Shown: positions 25,090 to 32,453 of the stretch, piece by piece
Position numbering within the stretch: the first letter of the stretch is position 1
Layout: each line of letters begins with the position of its first letter
Assembly: GCA_944375845.1 (NCBI GenBank)
Contig: CALWAW010000101.1
Coordinates: 1-36,709, forward strand
Origin: an uncultured Lachnospiraceae bacterium
GTDB taxonomy: Bacteria > Bacillota > Clostridia > Lachnospirales > Lachnospiraceae
DNA length: 36,709 nucleotides
Reading direction: 5' to 3'
The notes under the pieces: generated by a model
Databases searched by the model: none
Seen by the model: the letters and a program-made list of their open reading frames with translations, nothing else
What the model was told of the DNA's origin: nothing
Translations under genes and position numbers: made by a program

Positions 25090-26829
25090 TTAGGGCAGGC
25101 TTTCCGACACGCACAAGGCCCCGTAGCCCACCTGGGGATTCGGATAGACGGAAAAACCGGGAAGGGGCCTGGCCCCGCGGTGAAGATAGGCCTTCAGCTT
25201 TTCACCGTAAAGATAGGGGTCGTTCCCCCTTACAATGCCCCACTCCATCAAAAGGGCCGCCGCCCCCGAAACAAAGGGCGCGGCGAAGGAGGTTCCCGTA
25301 TAAGTCCCGTAGCCGCCGCCCGCCCGCACCGTCTCCACCTCCACGCCCGGCGCCGCCAGATCCGGCTTCACCCGGCCGGTGACCCTGGTATAGCCCCGCC
25401 CGGAAAAATCGGCGTAGGTGAGATACCGGCTGTCATAGGCCCCCACCGTGATGACCCCAGACGCCGTCCCGGGGATGGTGAGGGTCACGTCCGGCGAGGG
25501 GGAGGCAAAGCGGGTGGAGCGGCCCCGGACCGTTTCTCCCGGAAGCCACAGGTCGAACCGGCCCTCCACGATCCGCAGGGGAGTAAACTCAAAGCCGTAG
25601 ATACCGCTGTCCAGATAATCCCCCGAGGGGATGAAGTCAAAATAAATCTCCTGGGCGCTGCTGTAGGGGATGGGCTCCCCGTAATACACATAGACGTCCG
25701 CTCCCGGGATATTCAGGCGGCTTACGGGCTGGCTGCGGCCGAAGGGCCCCAGCCGCAGGCCCGAGGGCGTCACCAGCCGCACCTCGAATTCATCCACATA
25801 GGATTTCCAGAGCTGCACCGTAAGCCCCGTCTCGTACTGGCCCACAATGAGGCGGGTGAGGACAGAGCCGCTTCTCCCCGCTCCCCCCGCGGGCGGATCC
25901 GAAAGCAGCCCCGCCGCATGGCCGTTTCCCACCCCCTCGTTTCCGCTTCCCACGCAGATGGAAAGGCGGCCCAGGTTGGAGACGTCGTCCAGATACCGCT
26001 CCAGGAGGGAATCCCCCTCGTGGGAGCCGTAAGTATTCCCGAAGCTTAAATTGACCACCATGGGAAAGCCGTATTGCAGCATTTTCCTGACGGCGTAGTC
26101 CACCGCCTGCATTAACTCCGTGGTGCGGGGAAAGCCGCCCTTCGCGTCCCCCAGCTTCACCACGATGAGGCTGCTCTCCGGCGCCATTCCCCGGTACCGG
26201 TTCCCGCCCTCTCCTCCGTTTCCGGCGGCAATCCCCGCCACCGGCGTCCCGTGATCCGCCAGATCCCTTGAGGGCGCCGGGGACCGGTCCCCCGAGGCGA
26301 TGGCCGCGTCCAGCTGCTCCTTTGTATACTCTGTTCCCAGCCGGTAGCCCTCAGGCGGGCTTCCGGGGATTGTCTGATCCCAGAGAAAAAGGATTCTGGA
26401 GCCCCCCTCCCCGTCCAGGAAATCCTCCAGCCAGTAGTCCACCCCGGAATCGATGACGGCGATGACCACGCCCCTTCCCGTAAGTCCCTCTGTCCCTGTC
26501 TGGACCGGCGCCGCGCAGGAGGCCCTTCTTCCGGTCTCCGCCTCCAGCAGGAGCCTTTTTGGCTTTTCCACATATTCAATCCGCGGGTGGGCGGTCAGGG
26601 ACTCCACCTGGGACTCCGGGACGGTCACCACGGCGTAGTTGGTGAGAAGCTCCGTCACAGCGGCCCCCTCCTCCACAAGCTCCCCGATGTCTCCCGTGTA
26701 TTTGACGATCAGATCCCAGGTGCGCTCTGCCTCGCTGTAGCCCACGTTCAGATCCATGGAGCGGGCCCGCTCCCTCTCCGGCACCTCAAGGGCCAGATTC
26801 AGGACATTTTCCAGCTTTTCGTCGGGCAT
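25090..26829 (-). CDS. S8 (subtilisin-like) serine protease, Csp-like
   Basis: 579 residues. The catalytic triad is intact: Asp127 in VIAVIDSGVD, His193 in ADHGTPVAGIAAG, Ser514 in TGTSFAAPFVSG; the oxyanion Asn is in SGNEG (about 297). An N-terminal prodomain-like segment (about 1-95) is present. A large insert (about 305-450) resembles the jelly-roll of clostridial Csp proteases, which process cortex lytic enzyme SleC during spore germination. No signal peptide is seen, as in Csp proteins. A germination role is inference; many clostridia have several paralogues of unknown task. RBS GGAGG precedes the ATG. Confidence 0.85.
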   Translation of the reverse strand: MPDEKLENVLNLALEVPERERARSMDLNVGYSEAERTWDLIVKYTGDIGELVEEGAAVTELLTNYAVVTVPESQVESLTAHPRIEYVEKPKRLLLEAETGRRASCAAPVQTGTEGLTGRGVVIAVIDSGVDYWLEDFLDGEGGSRILFLWDQTIPGSPPEGYRLGTEYTKEQLDAAIASGDRSPAPSRDLADHGTPVAGIAAGNGGEGGNRYRGMAPESSLIVVKLGDAKGGFPRTTELMQAVDYAVRKMLQYGFPMVVNLSFGNTYGSHEGDSLLERYLDDVSNLGRLSICVGSGNEGVGNGHAAGLLSDPPAGGAGRSGSVLTRLIVGQYETGLTVQLWKSYVDEFEVRLVTPSGLRLGPFGRSQPVSRLNIPGADVYVYYGEPIPYSSAQEIYFDFIPSGDYLDSGIYGFEFTPLRIVEGRFDLWLPGETVRGRSTRFASPSPDVTLTIPGTASGVITVGAYDSRYLTYADFSGRGYTRVTGRVKPDLAAPGVEVETVRAGGGYGTYTGTSFAAPFVSGAAALLMEWGIVRGNDPYLYGEKLKAYLHRGARPLPGFSVYPNPQVGYGALCVSESLP

Positions 26830-26904
26830 GGACGCCTCCGCGCGTTTCTTCCCCTTATCCTATGCGAGGGCCCTGCAAAAAGTGAGCGTTTCCTTTCAGC
26901 GCAG

Positions 26905-26931
26905 CAAAAAAGCGCGGGAATCTTCCCGCGC
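26905..26931 (-). terminator. Terminator after the YggS gene
   Basis: GCGCGGGAAGATTCCCGCGC hairpin (26912-26931) followed on the minus strand by TTTTTT, ten bases after the stop codon. It separates YggS from the S8 protease gene. Confidence 0.92.
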
Positions 26932-26941
26932 CGTTTCCGCT

Positions 26942-27640
26942 CTATTTCGTTGTCCCGTAATCCCTGGCCCCGAAGATGGCGGTTCCCACCCGCACCATGG
27001 TGGCGCCCTCCTCGATGGCCGCCTCGAAATCGCCGGTCATCCCCATGGAAAGCTCCTTCATCTCCACGCCGGGTATGGCCTCCTTCCGGATGGTATCTGC
27101 CAGCTCCCGAAGCTCCTTAAAATAAATGCGCGCGTCCTCCGGCTTCTCCACCGGCGGAGCCACCGTCATAAGGCCCTTGACCTTCACGTTGGGAAGGGCC
27201 GCTATGGAGCGCACCAGAGGAAGGGCCTCCTGAGGCGAAACGCCGCTCTTGGTCTCCTCGCCCCCCACGTTTACCTCCACCAGGACGGGGCAGACGAGGT
27301 CACGCTTTGCCGCCTCCTTCTGGATTTCCTGGGCCAGGCGCTCCGAATCCACCGAATGAATCAGGCAGGCCTTATCCACGACGTATTTCACCTTGTTGCG
27401 CTGCAAGTGGCCGATGAGATGCCACCGGAGCGGCTCCCTGATCTCCTCCTGCTTTTTACAGAGCTCCTGCACCTTGTTCTCTCCGAAATCCACCTGCCCG
27501 CAGGCCATGGCCTCCCTGATGAGAGACACCGGCTTTGTCTTGCTGACCGCGATGAGGGTGACCTCGTCCCGGCTTCGCCCCGCCCGCTTACAGGCGTCCT
27601 GCACCCGTTTCTCCACCGCTTCCAGATTTTCTTTTATCAT
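26942..27640 (-). CDS. YggS-family PLP-binding protein
   Basis: 232 residues from ATG 27640, preceded by GAGGTGG; a GTG nine bases earlier lies in that site. Motifs: LIAVSKTKP (PLP lysine, near 34), VDFGENKVQEL, WHLIGHLQRNKV, SVDSERLA, EVNVGGEETKSG, and the C-terminal LSMGMTGDFEAAIEEGATMVRVGTAIFG region (only part quoted here). It binds PLP and helps keep the free PLP pool balanced. It is the alanine-racemase-like N-domain fold without known catalytic activity. Confidence 0.94.
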   Translation of the reverse strand: MIKENLEAVEKRVQDACKRAGRSRDEVTLIAVSKTKPVSLIREAMACGQVDFGENKVQELCKKQEEIREPLRWHLIGHLQRNKVKYVVDKACLIHSVDSERLAQEIQKEAAKRDLVCPVLVEVNVGGEETKSGVSPQEALPLVRSIAALPNVKVKGLMTVAPPVEKPEDARIYFKELRELADTIRKEAIPGVEMKELSMGMTGDFEAAIEEGATMVRVGTAIFGARDYGTTK

Positions 27641-27678
27641 AGAATCCACCTCGATTTTAATCCCTTAAAGCTGAACCC

Positions 27679-27707
27679 ATATTACCACATCCGGGCGGGA
27701 TTTTCAA
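27679..27707 (-). promoter_or_regulatory. Promoter of the YggS gene
   Basis: Minus strand TTGAAA (27707-27702), 17 bases, TAATAT (27684-27679) with TG in the extended position. Confidence 0.6.
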
Positions 27708-27717
27708 TGCGGGCCCC

Positions 27718-27746
27718 TTGATTTTTCCCCTGCCTCTGTATACAAT
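27718..27746 (+). promoter_or_regulatory. Promoter of the AraC-family regulator
   Basis: TTGATT (27718-27723), 17-base spacer, TACAAT (27741-27746). It lies about 27 bases upstream of the start codon, divergent from the YggS promoter. Confidence 0.5.
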
Positions 27747-27773
27747 CAGATTATACACGTTCAAGGAGGCTTC

Positions 27774-28673
27774 ATGGAAAAGCGGGTCATTTACACAGAC
27801 GAAAACCAGAGGGAGCTTCTGCGCCCCTTAGACAGCCGCTTCCTGGTGATGATCGAGCACGAGGACATCTCGGACTTTATTCTCAAAAGGGTGGCGGTCC
27901 ACTGGCACCCTGAATTTGAGCTGGCCCTGGTGACCAGGGGACAGCTTTTATGCCACGCGGGAAGCCGCTCCTTTCTCCTGAAAGCGGGGGAAGGGGTCTT
28001 TTTCAATTCCAACTGCCTCCACGGCTACTCCGACGGCGGAGACGGCGGCTGCCTGTACGAGGCCCTGCTGTTTTCTCCCCGCTTTTTCGGGGAACCGGGC
28101 ACCGTCCTCTATGACCAATATGTGGCGCCGGTCATGCTGTCTCCCGGCTTTAACGGCTTTAAACTGTCCCCGTCCGTTCCCTGGCAGAAGCAGTTTTTTG
28201 AGACGGCCCTTCAGATCACCGACATGGAGCGGGAAAAGCCTCCACACAGAGAGCTCCGGACAGCGGAGCGGCTCTTCTTCCTCTGGCGGCTTTTATGGGA
28301 AAACGCCATGGACTCTCCGGAGGGACTTCCCGGGGCCGACCGGGACACCGCCCGCATGAAGGAGGCCATGACCTATATCCAGTCCTCTTTCCGCTCTCCC
28401 ATCACCCTGGCCTCCATCGCCTCGGCCTGCTCCTTAAGCCAGAGCGAGTGCTGCCGCCTGTTCCGCCGTTTTCTGCACCAGAGCCCCATCGACTATGTGA
28501 TCTCCTGCCGGATCACGGCGGCCATGTCCATGCTGGCAAAGGGCGGCCTCTCCATGACGGAGATCGCGGAGCAGACGGGCTTCCAGAGCAGCAGCTACTT
28601 CTCGGAGACCTTCAAGCGCCTCACGGGGATGACCCCCAGCGCCTACAAAAAAATAAATTCAAAAAACAGTTGA
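27774..28673 (+). CDS. AraC-family transcriptional regulator with N-terminal cupin
   Basis: 299 residues, with AAGGAGG before the ATG. The N-terminal half is a cupin-like sensor (HWHPEFELALVTRGQLLCHAG, FNSNCLHGY). The C-terminal 100 residues contain two AraC helix-turn-helix motifs (ITLASIASACSLSQSECCRLF and MTEIAEQTGFQSSSYFSETF), ending in the typical GMTPSAYKK. Such regulators usually bind a sugar or small ligand and activate nearby genes. No sugar operon is next to it, so the target is unclear. Its last codon overlaps the -35 of the trpB2 T-box promoter. Confidence 0.93.
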   Translation: MEKRVIYTDENQRELLRPLDSRFLVMIEHEDISDFILKRVAVHWHPEFELALVTRGQLLCHAGSRSFLLKAGEGVFFNSNCLHGYSDGGDGGCLYEALLFSPRFFGEPGTVLYDQYVAPVMLSPGFNGFKLSPSVPWQKQFFETALQITDMEREKPPHRELRTAERLFFLWRLLWENAMDSPEGLPGADRDTARMKEAMTYIQSSFRSPITLASIASACSLSQSECCRLFRRFLHQSPIDYVISCRITAAMSMLAKGGLSMTEIAEQTGFQSSSYFSETFKRLTGMTPSAYKKINSKNS

Positions 28674-28699
28674 CATTTTCCCGGTTTTCAGCGTATAGT
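28670..28699 (+). promoter_or_regulatory. Promoter of the trpB2 T-box transcript
   Basis: TTGACA (28670-28675), an 18-base spacer and TATAGT (28694-28699). The -35 shares its first bases with the AraC stop codon. Confidence 0.8.
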
Positions 28700-28714
28700 A
28701 TTAACAACAGCAAA

Positions 28715-28982
28715 CCGTTGACTGAGAGAAGTAGGTATCAGGCGTTCCTTACAGAGAGCTTCCGGCCGGTGAAAGGGAGCAGGAAACCGATAGCGAATGG
28801 ACTCAGGAGGGCAGGGAGAACGGCCATCGGCCCAGTAATACCTGACGGGATCTTCACCCGTTACCAAGGAAGCGTATGTGACTGCATACGGAGCAAGCGG
28901 ATGAGTATTCATCAAACCGGGTGGTACCGCAGAAGCGATACAGGCTTTTGTCCCAGTAAAGGGGCAAGGCCTGTTTTTTTGT
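28715..28982 (+). ncRNA. T-box riboswitch, tryptophan specifier
   Basis: Stem I base CTGAG (28722-28726) pairs with CTCAG (28802-28806). AGTA (28730-28733) lies on the 5' side, and GAA-TGG-A on the 3' side places UGG (Trp codon) at 28798-28800 in the specifier loop. The T-box sequence GGGTGGTACCGC is at 28919-28930. The terminator stem ACAGGC/GCCTGT (28940-28974) is followed by a T-run. It reads uncharged tRNA-Trp and lets transcription continue into trpB2 on tryptophan starvation. It fills the gap between the AraC gene and trpB2. Confidence 0.93.
28940..28981 (+). terminator. T-box regulated terminator
   Basis: ACAGGC ... GCCTGT with further pairing toward a TCCC/GGGG core, followed by TTTTTTT. 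It is the alternative to the antiterminator containing the T-box motif. Confidence 0.85.
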
Positions 28983-29051
28983 TTCACGCTTCCTCCATCC
29001 CGAAAAAAACGCCCCGCAGTCGAGATTATCACAGAACAGGAGGACACGACC

Positions 29052-30428
29052 ATGACGAAAATTCCCCACAGACTCTATCTCACCGAAGACCAGCTGCCGA
29101 AGCAGTGGTATAACCTGCGGGCCGATATGAAGGAGCTTCCCGACCCCATGTTAAGCCCGGCCGACTTTAAACCGGTCAGGGAGGAGGACCTCTACCCCAT
29201 CTTCTGCAAGGAGCTGGCCCATCAGGAAATGGACAATGAGACCCGGTACGTGGATATTCCCGAGGAGATCCAGGATTTCTACAAGATGTACCGCCCCTCG
29301 CCCCTGATCCGGGCCTACAACCTGGAAAAGGCCCTGAAAACCCCCGCAAAGATCTATTATAAGTTCGAGGGCAACAACACCTCCGGAAGCCACAAGCTCA
29401 ATTCCGCCATCGCCCAGGCCTACTACGCCAGGAAGCAGGGGCTCACCAGCCTCACCACCGAGACCGGCGCGGGCCAGTGGGGCACGGCCCTGGCGGAGGC
29501 CTGCTCCTACTACGGGATCCCGCTGACGGTCTACATGGTGAAATGCTCCTATGAGCAGAAGCCCTTCCGCAAGGCCATCATCCAGACCTTCGACGGCGAG
29601 ATCATCCCCAGCCCCAGCAATACCACTGAGGCGGGCCGCGCGATCTTAGCGAAGGATCCCAATACCACGGGAAGCCTGGGCTGCGCCATCTCCGAGGCGG
29701 TGGAGAAGGCGGTCACCACCGAGGGCTGCCGCTACGTGCTTGGCTCCGTCTTAAACCAGGTGCTGCTTCACCAGTCCGTGATCGGCCTGGAATCCAAAAC
29801 GGCCATGGAGATGTTGGATGAGTATCCCGACATTGTGATCGGGTGCGCCGGGGGCGGCTCCAACTTAGGCGGCCTGATCGCCCCCTTCATGCAGGATAAG
29901 CTCACCGGAAAGGCCGATCCCCGGATCGTCGCCGTGGAGCCCGCCTCCTGCCCTTCCCTCACAAGAGGGCGCTACGCCTACGATTTCTGCGACACCGGAA
30001 AGGTGACGCCCCTGGCAAGGATGTACACCTTAGGCTGCGGCTTCATCCCCTCCGCCAACCATGCGGGCGGCCTCCGCTACCACGGCATGTCCCCCATCCT
30101 CTCCAAGCTCTACCACGACGGCTATATGGAGGCGGTGTCCGTGGAGCAGACAAAGGTATTCGAGGCGGCCGTCTTCTTCGCCAAGCAGGAGACCATCCTC
30201 CCCGCTCCCGAATCAGCCCACGCCATCCGGGCGGCCATGGACGAGGCAATTAAATGCAGGGAGAACGGCGAGGCAAAGACCATCCTCTTCGGCCTCACCG
30301 GAACAGGCTACTTTGATATGAACGCCTACAGCGCTTATCTGAACGGAAGCATGAGAGATTATGTCCCCACCGACGAGGAGCTTGAGAAGGCCTTCCAGGC
30401 CCTCCCCAAAATCCCCGGCATCCAATAA
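29052..30428 (+). CDS. trpB: Tryptophan synthase beta chain, TrpB2 type
   Basis: 458 residues, longer than canonical TrpB (about 400), with a TrpB2-type N-terminus (LTEDQLPKQWYNLRADM). The PLP lysine is in GNNTSGSHKLNSA; TETGAGQWG and the phosphate-binding GCAGGGSNLGG follow. TrpB joins indole and serine to make tryptophan. No trpA or other trp gene is next to it. TrpB2 enzymes often work alone, salvaging free indole or using phosphoserine. The Trp T-box upstream shows that the cell regulates it as a tryptophan-supply gene. RBS ACAGGAGG. Confidence 0.93.
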   Translation: MTKIPHRLYLTEDQLPKQWYNLRADMKELPDPMLSPADFKPVREEDLYPIFCKELAHQEMDNETRYVDIPEEIQDFYKMYRPSPLIRAYNLEKALKTPAKIYYKFEGNNTSGSHKLNSAIAQAYYARKQGLTSLTTETGAGQWGTALAEACSYYGIPLTVYMVKCSYEQKPFRKAIIQTFDGEIIPSPSNTTEAGRAILAKDPNTTGSLGCAISEAVEKAVTTEGCRYVLGSVLNQVLLHQSVIGLESKTAMEMLDEYPDIVIGCAGGGSNLGGLIAPFMQDKLTGKADPRIVAVEPASCPSLTRGRYAYDFCDTGKVTPLARMYTLGCGFIPSANHAGGLRYHGMSPILSKLYHDGYMEAVSVEQTKVFEAAVFFAKQETILPAPESAHAIRAAMDEAIKCRENGEAKTILFGLTGTGYFDMNAYSAYLNGSMRDYVPTDEELEKAFQALPKIPGIQ

Positions 30429-30443
30429 ACAAGGCAGAAGGAA

Positions 30444-30480
30444 GCCGGAGCGCCTGAAAATCAGGCCTCCGGCACTTTTC
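30444..30480 (+). terminator. Terminator of trpB2
   Basis: GCCGGAG (30444-30450) pairs with CTCCGGC (30467-30473) and an inner CCTGA/TCAGG helix, followed by ACTTTTCTG. It lies between convergent genes. Confidence 0.8.
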
Positions 30481-30485
30481 TGCCC

Positions 30486-32087
30486 TTAAAAGCTTTCCAG
30501 GATCCCGGAAAGCCCCTCCTCCTCAAAAATCTGGCGGTAATAGCCCACCTCCTCCTGGATGATAGCGTCGATCACCGACATTCCAAGAAGCTCCACCGGG
30601 GCCTTGTCGTCGGTGAGGCGAAGGCCGCCGTCCTCGTAAGGGGCAAGCTCCCCCGACACGGTCTCAAGGAGCGACCGGAGCTCCGGGTCCTCCACAGACG
30701 GAACCCCCGCCGAAAACCGCTTCATCATGCCTCCGTCGGCGGAGGCAAACAGCTCCCTGTTGGTGGTACGGGGCACGTTGACGGTATACACCTCCGGGAA
30801 CACGGAGGCGATGGTATCGGAAAGATACTGGTTGATGTTCCCCTCCTCCTCGGTGTGCATATTCATATTCACCACCATGACGCCGTCCTCCGTAAGATGG
30901 TCCCGCACCATGGTAAAGAATTCCACCGAGGACATCTGGAAGGGGATCGTAATATCCTGATAGGCGTCCACCATAATCACGTCGTAGCGCTCCCGGTTCA
31001 CGTTCAGGTAGGCGCGGCCGTCATAGGTGGTCACCTCCACCTCCGGGGGAAGCTCAAAATATTCCCTGGCCAGGTCGGATATCTTCTGGTCGATCTCCAC
31101 GCCCTCCACGGAAACGCCGTCAAAATACCGCTCGCACTGCTTTCCGTAGGTGCCTGTCCCCATTCCCAGAATCAGCACCTTGAGGGACTCCTTCTCTTCG
31201 GCCCCGGCCATCACCGGCGCCGCCAGGGCGTAATCATAGTACATGCCTGTGAGGCTGTCGTCCTTCATCATAATGGACTGGACGCCGAAAAGCACGTTGG
31301 TGGACAGGGTCACCCGCTCCTCGTCCTCCTTCACCTGAAGATAATTGTAGATGGACTCTCCCTCGTAGACCAGATCCTTTTCCCAGAAGGCAAAGCTGTC
31401 AAAGGCCGCGGAGCTGATGCAGGCCAGGAACAGAACCGCCCCCACCGCGCATTTCACCGGCTTCGCCCTGGCGCTGATAAAGTAAATGAGCCCCAGCACC
31501 AGAAGGATCCCAGAAAAGATCAGAAAGGTGACGGAGGTGCCCACCGCCGGGATGGTCACAAAGGTGGGAAGAAAGGTGCCGATGATGCTCCCCACCGTGT
31601 TAAAGGCCCCAAGGGTGCCCACGATTTTTCCGCTGTCCTCGAGGCTGTCCATGGTGTATTTGACCAGGGAGGGGGTGACGGTTCCCAGAAGGAACAGGGG
31701 AAAGACGAAGATCACCATGCAGGTGAGAAACGCCGCCCAGATCAGCAGGTTGCTGTTTACCGTAAAGACCAGCAGGGCCGAGATGCCCAGGATAATGTAC
31801 TTTCCCACCAAAGGAATCGCCGCGATCCACACCGCCGCGATGATGAGCCGCATATAGAGCCTGTCCGGGTTGGGGTTTTTATCGGCCCGGCGTCCGCCCC
31901 AGATGTTCCCCAGCGCCATGGCGATCATCACCGTCCCGATGATGATGGTGTACACGATCTGGGATGAGCTGAAATAGGGGGCCAGAAGCCTGCTGGCCGC
32001 CAGCTCCACCGCCATCACCGACATTCCCGCAAAAAATTCCGTCATGTAGAGATAATATTTATTCCGTAAGATCTTTCTTGTCTCCAT
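30486..32087 (-). CDS. Membrane protein fused to spermidine-synthase-like domain
   Basis: 533 residues. The N-terminal half has about six to seven hydrophobic segments (roughly residues 10-230), resembling MFS/SpeE-membrane fusions: MAVELAASRLLAPYF, GNIWGGRRADK. The C-terminal half is a Rossmann aminopropyltransferase-like domain: LGMGTGTYGKQC, VEGVEIDQKI, TTYDGRAYL and IMVDAYQD. These proteins are annotated as fused MFS/spermidine synthase. The SpeE catalytic Asp position appears kept (VDAYQ), but the polyamine pocket is not obvious, so true spermidine synthesis is unproven. It is monocistronic, between the trpB2 terminator and a divergent promoter pair. Confidence 0.87.
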   Translation of the reverse strand: METRKILRNKYYLYMTEFFAGMSVMAVELAASRLLAPYFSSSQIVYTIIIGTVMIAMALGNIWGGRRADKNPNPDRLYMRLIIAAVWIAAIPLVGKYIILGISALLVFTVNSNLLIWAAFLTCMVIFVFPLFLLGTVTPSLVKYTMDSLEDSGKIVGTLGAFNTVGSIIGTFLPTFVTIPAVGTSVTFLIFSGILLVLGLIYFISARAKPVKCAVGAVLFLACISSAAFDSFAFWEKDLVYEGESIYNYLQVKEDEERVTLSTNVLFGVQSIMMKDDSLTGMYYDYALAAPVMAGAEEKESLKVLILGMGTGTYGKQCERYFDGVSVEGVEIDQKISDLAREYFELPPEVEVTTYDGRAYLNVNRERYDVIMVDAYQDITIPFQMSSVEFFTMVRDHLTEDGVMVVNMNMHTEEEGNINQYLSDTIASVFPEVYTVNVPRTTNRELFASADGGMMKRFSAGVPSVEDPELRSLLETVSGELAPYEDGGLRLTDDKAPVELLGMSVIDAIIQEEVGYYRQIFEEEGLSGILESF

Positions 32088-32124
32088 GGCTGTCCTCCAT
32101 CCCTTTTTTGCCGTTAATGGATTT

Positions 32125-32133
32125 ATTATAGCA
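32125..32133 (-). promoter_or_regulatory. Extended -10 promoter of the membrane/SpeE-like gene
   Basis: Minus strand TGCTATAAT (hexamer 32130-32125), about 40 bases before the start at 32087. The -35 region (TGTTTT) is poor. Confidence 0.55.
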
Positions 32134-32179
32134 TGGAGGCCGGGAAAAAAACACCCTTTCCTTCCTTTTCAAAAAGGAT

Positions 32180-32185
32180 TATAAT
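32180..32185 (+). promoter_or_regulatory. -10 box of the zinc-ribbon gene
   Basis: A perfect TATAAT lies 22 bases before the ATG at 32208, with no convincing -35. The short distance to the ribosome binding site leaves a leader of about 15 bases. Confidence 0.4.
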
Positions 32186-32207
32186 AAAGAAAAAAGGAGG
32201 GATTTTT

Positions 32208-32408
32208 ATGGCTGCCATTGACGGATGCGAAGCGAAATACAGGACTCCCGTTCCGGAGGACCGGATCTGCCCCCAGTGCGGAGCAGAGGTGGAGGTGTTC
32301 ACCATCAGAGGAAAGATCACGGAGGATACGCCCTGCGACTGCGGATACGTATTTAAGGCCGAAGAGCCGGATTCTCTCGTGGTGGAAAAGAAGGACGAGG
32401 AAGCATGA
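32208..32408 (+). CDS. Small zinc-ribbon protein
   Basis: 66 residues from ATG 32208, which has an AAAGGAGGG site; the in-frame ATG further up (32133) has none. It has CPQCG (Cys21, Cys24) and a second knuckle PCDCGYVF (Cys43, Cys45), a plausible four-Cys zinc ribbon, then an acidic tail. The function is unknown. It stands alone between divergent and convergent neighbours and is closed by a strong bidirectional terminator, which supports its being an expressed gene. Confidence 0.75.
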   Translation: MAAIDGCEAKYRTPVPEDRICPQCGAEVEVFTIRGKITEDTPCDCGYVFKAEEPDSLVVEKKDEEA

Positions 32409-32450
32409 AAAACGGGGCAGATGGAAAACCATCTGCCCCGCGCTTTTTTG
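32408..32450. terminator. Bidirectional terminator between zinc-ribbon and EF-G-like genes
   Basis: 11-bp perfect stem GGGGCAGATGG (32414-32424) / CCATCTGCCCC (32429-32439), loop AAAA. A T-run follows on the plus strand (32443-32449) and GTTTTT on the minus strand (32413-32408). Confidence 0.9.
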
Positions 32451-32453
32451 ATT

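Noticed and set aside
28295..29113. Plus-strand frame spanning the AraC end, the T-box and the trpB start
   Set aside because: It runs out of frame through the AraC gene and across a riboswitch and its terminator.
30855..31967. Plus-strand open frame antisense to the membrane/SpeE-like gene
   Set aside because: Composition is dominated by His/Gly/Arg repeats of antisense codons and no domain is visible; the minus-strand gene is clearly the real one.
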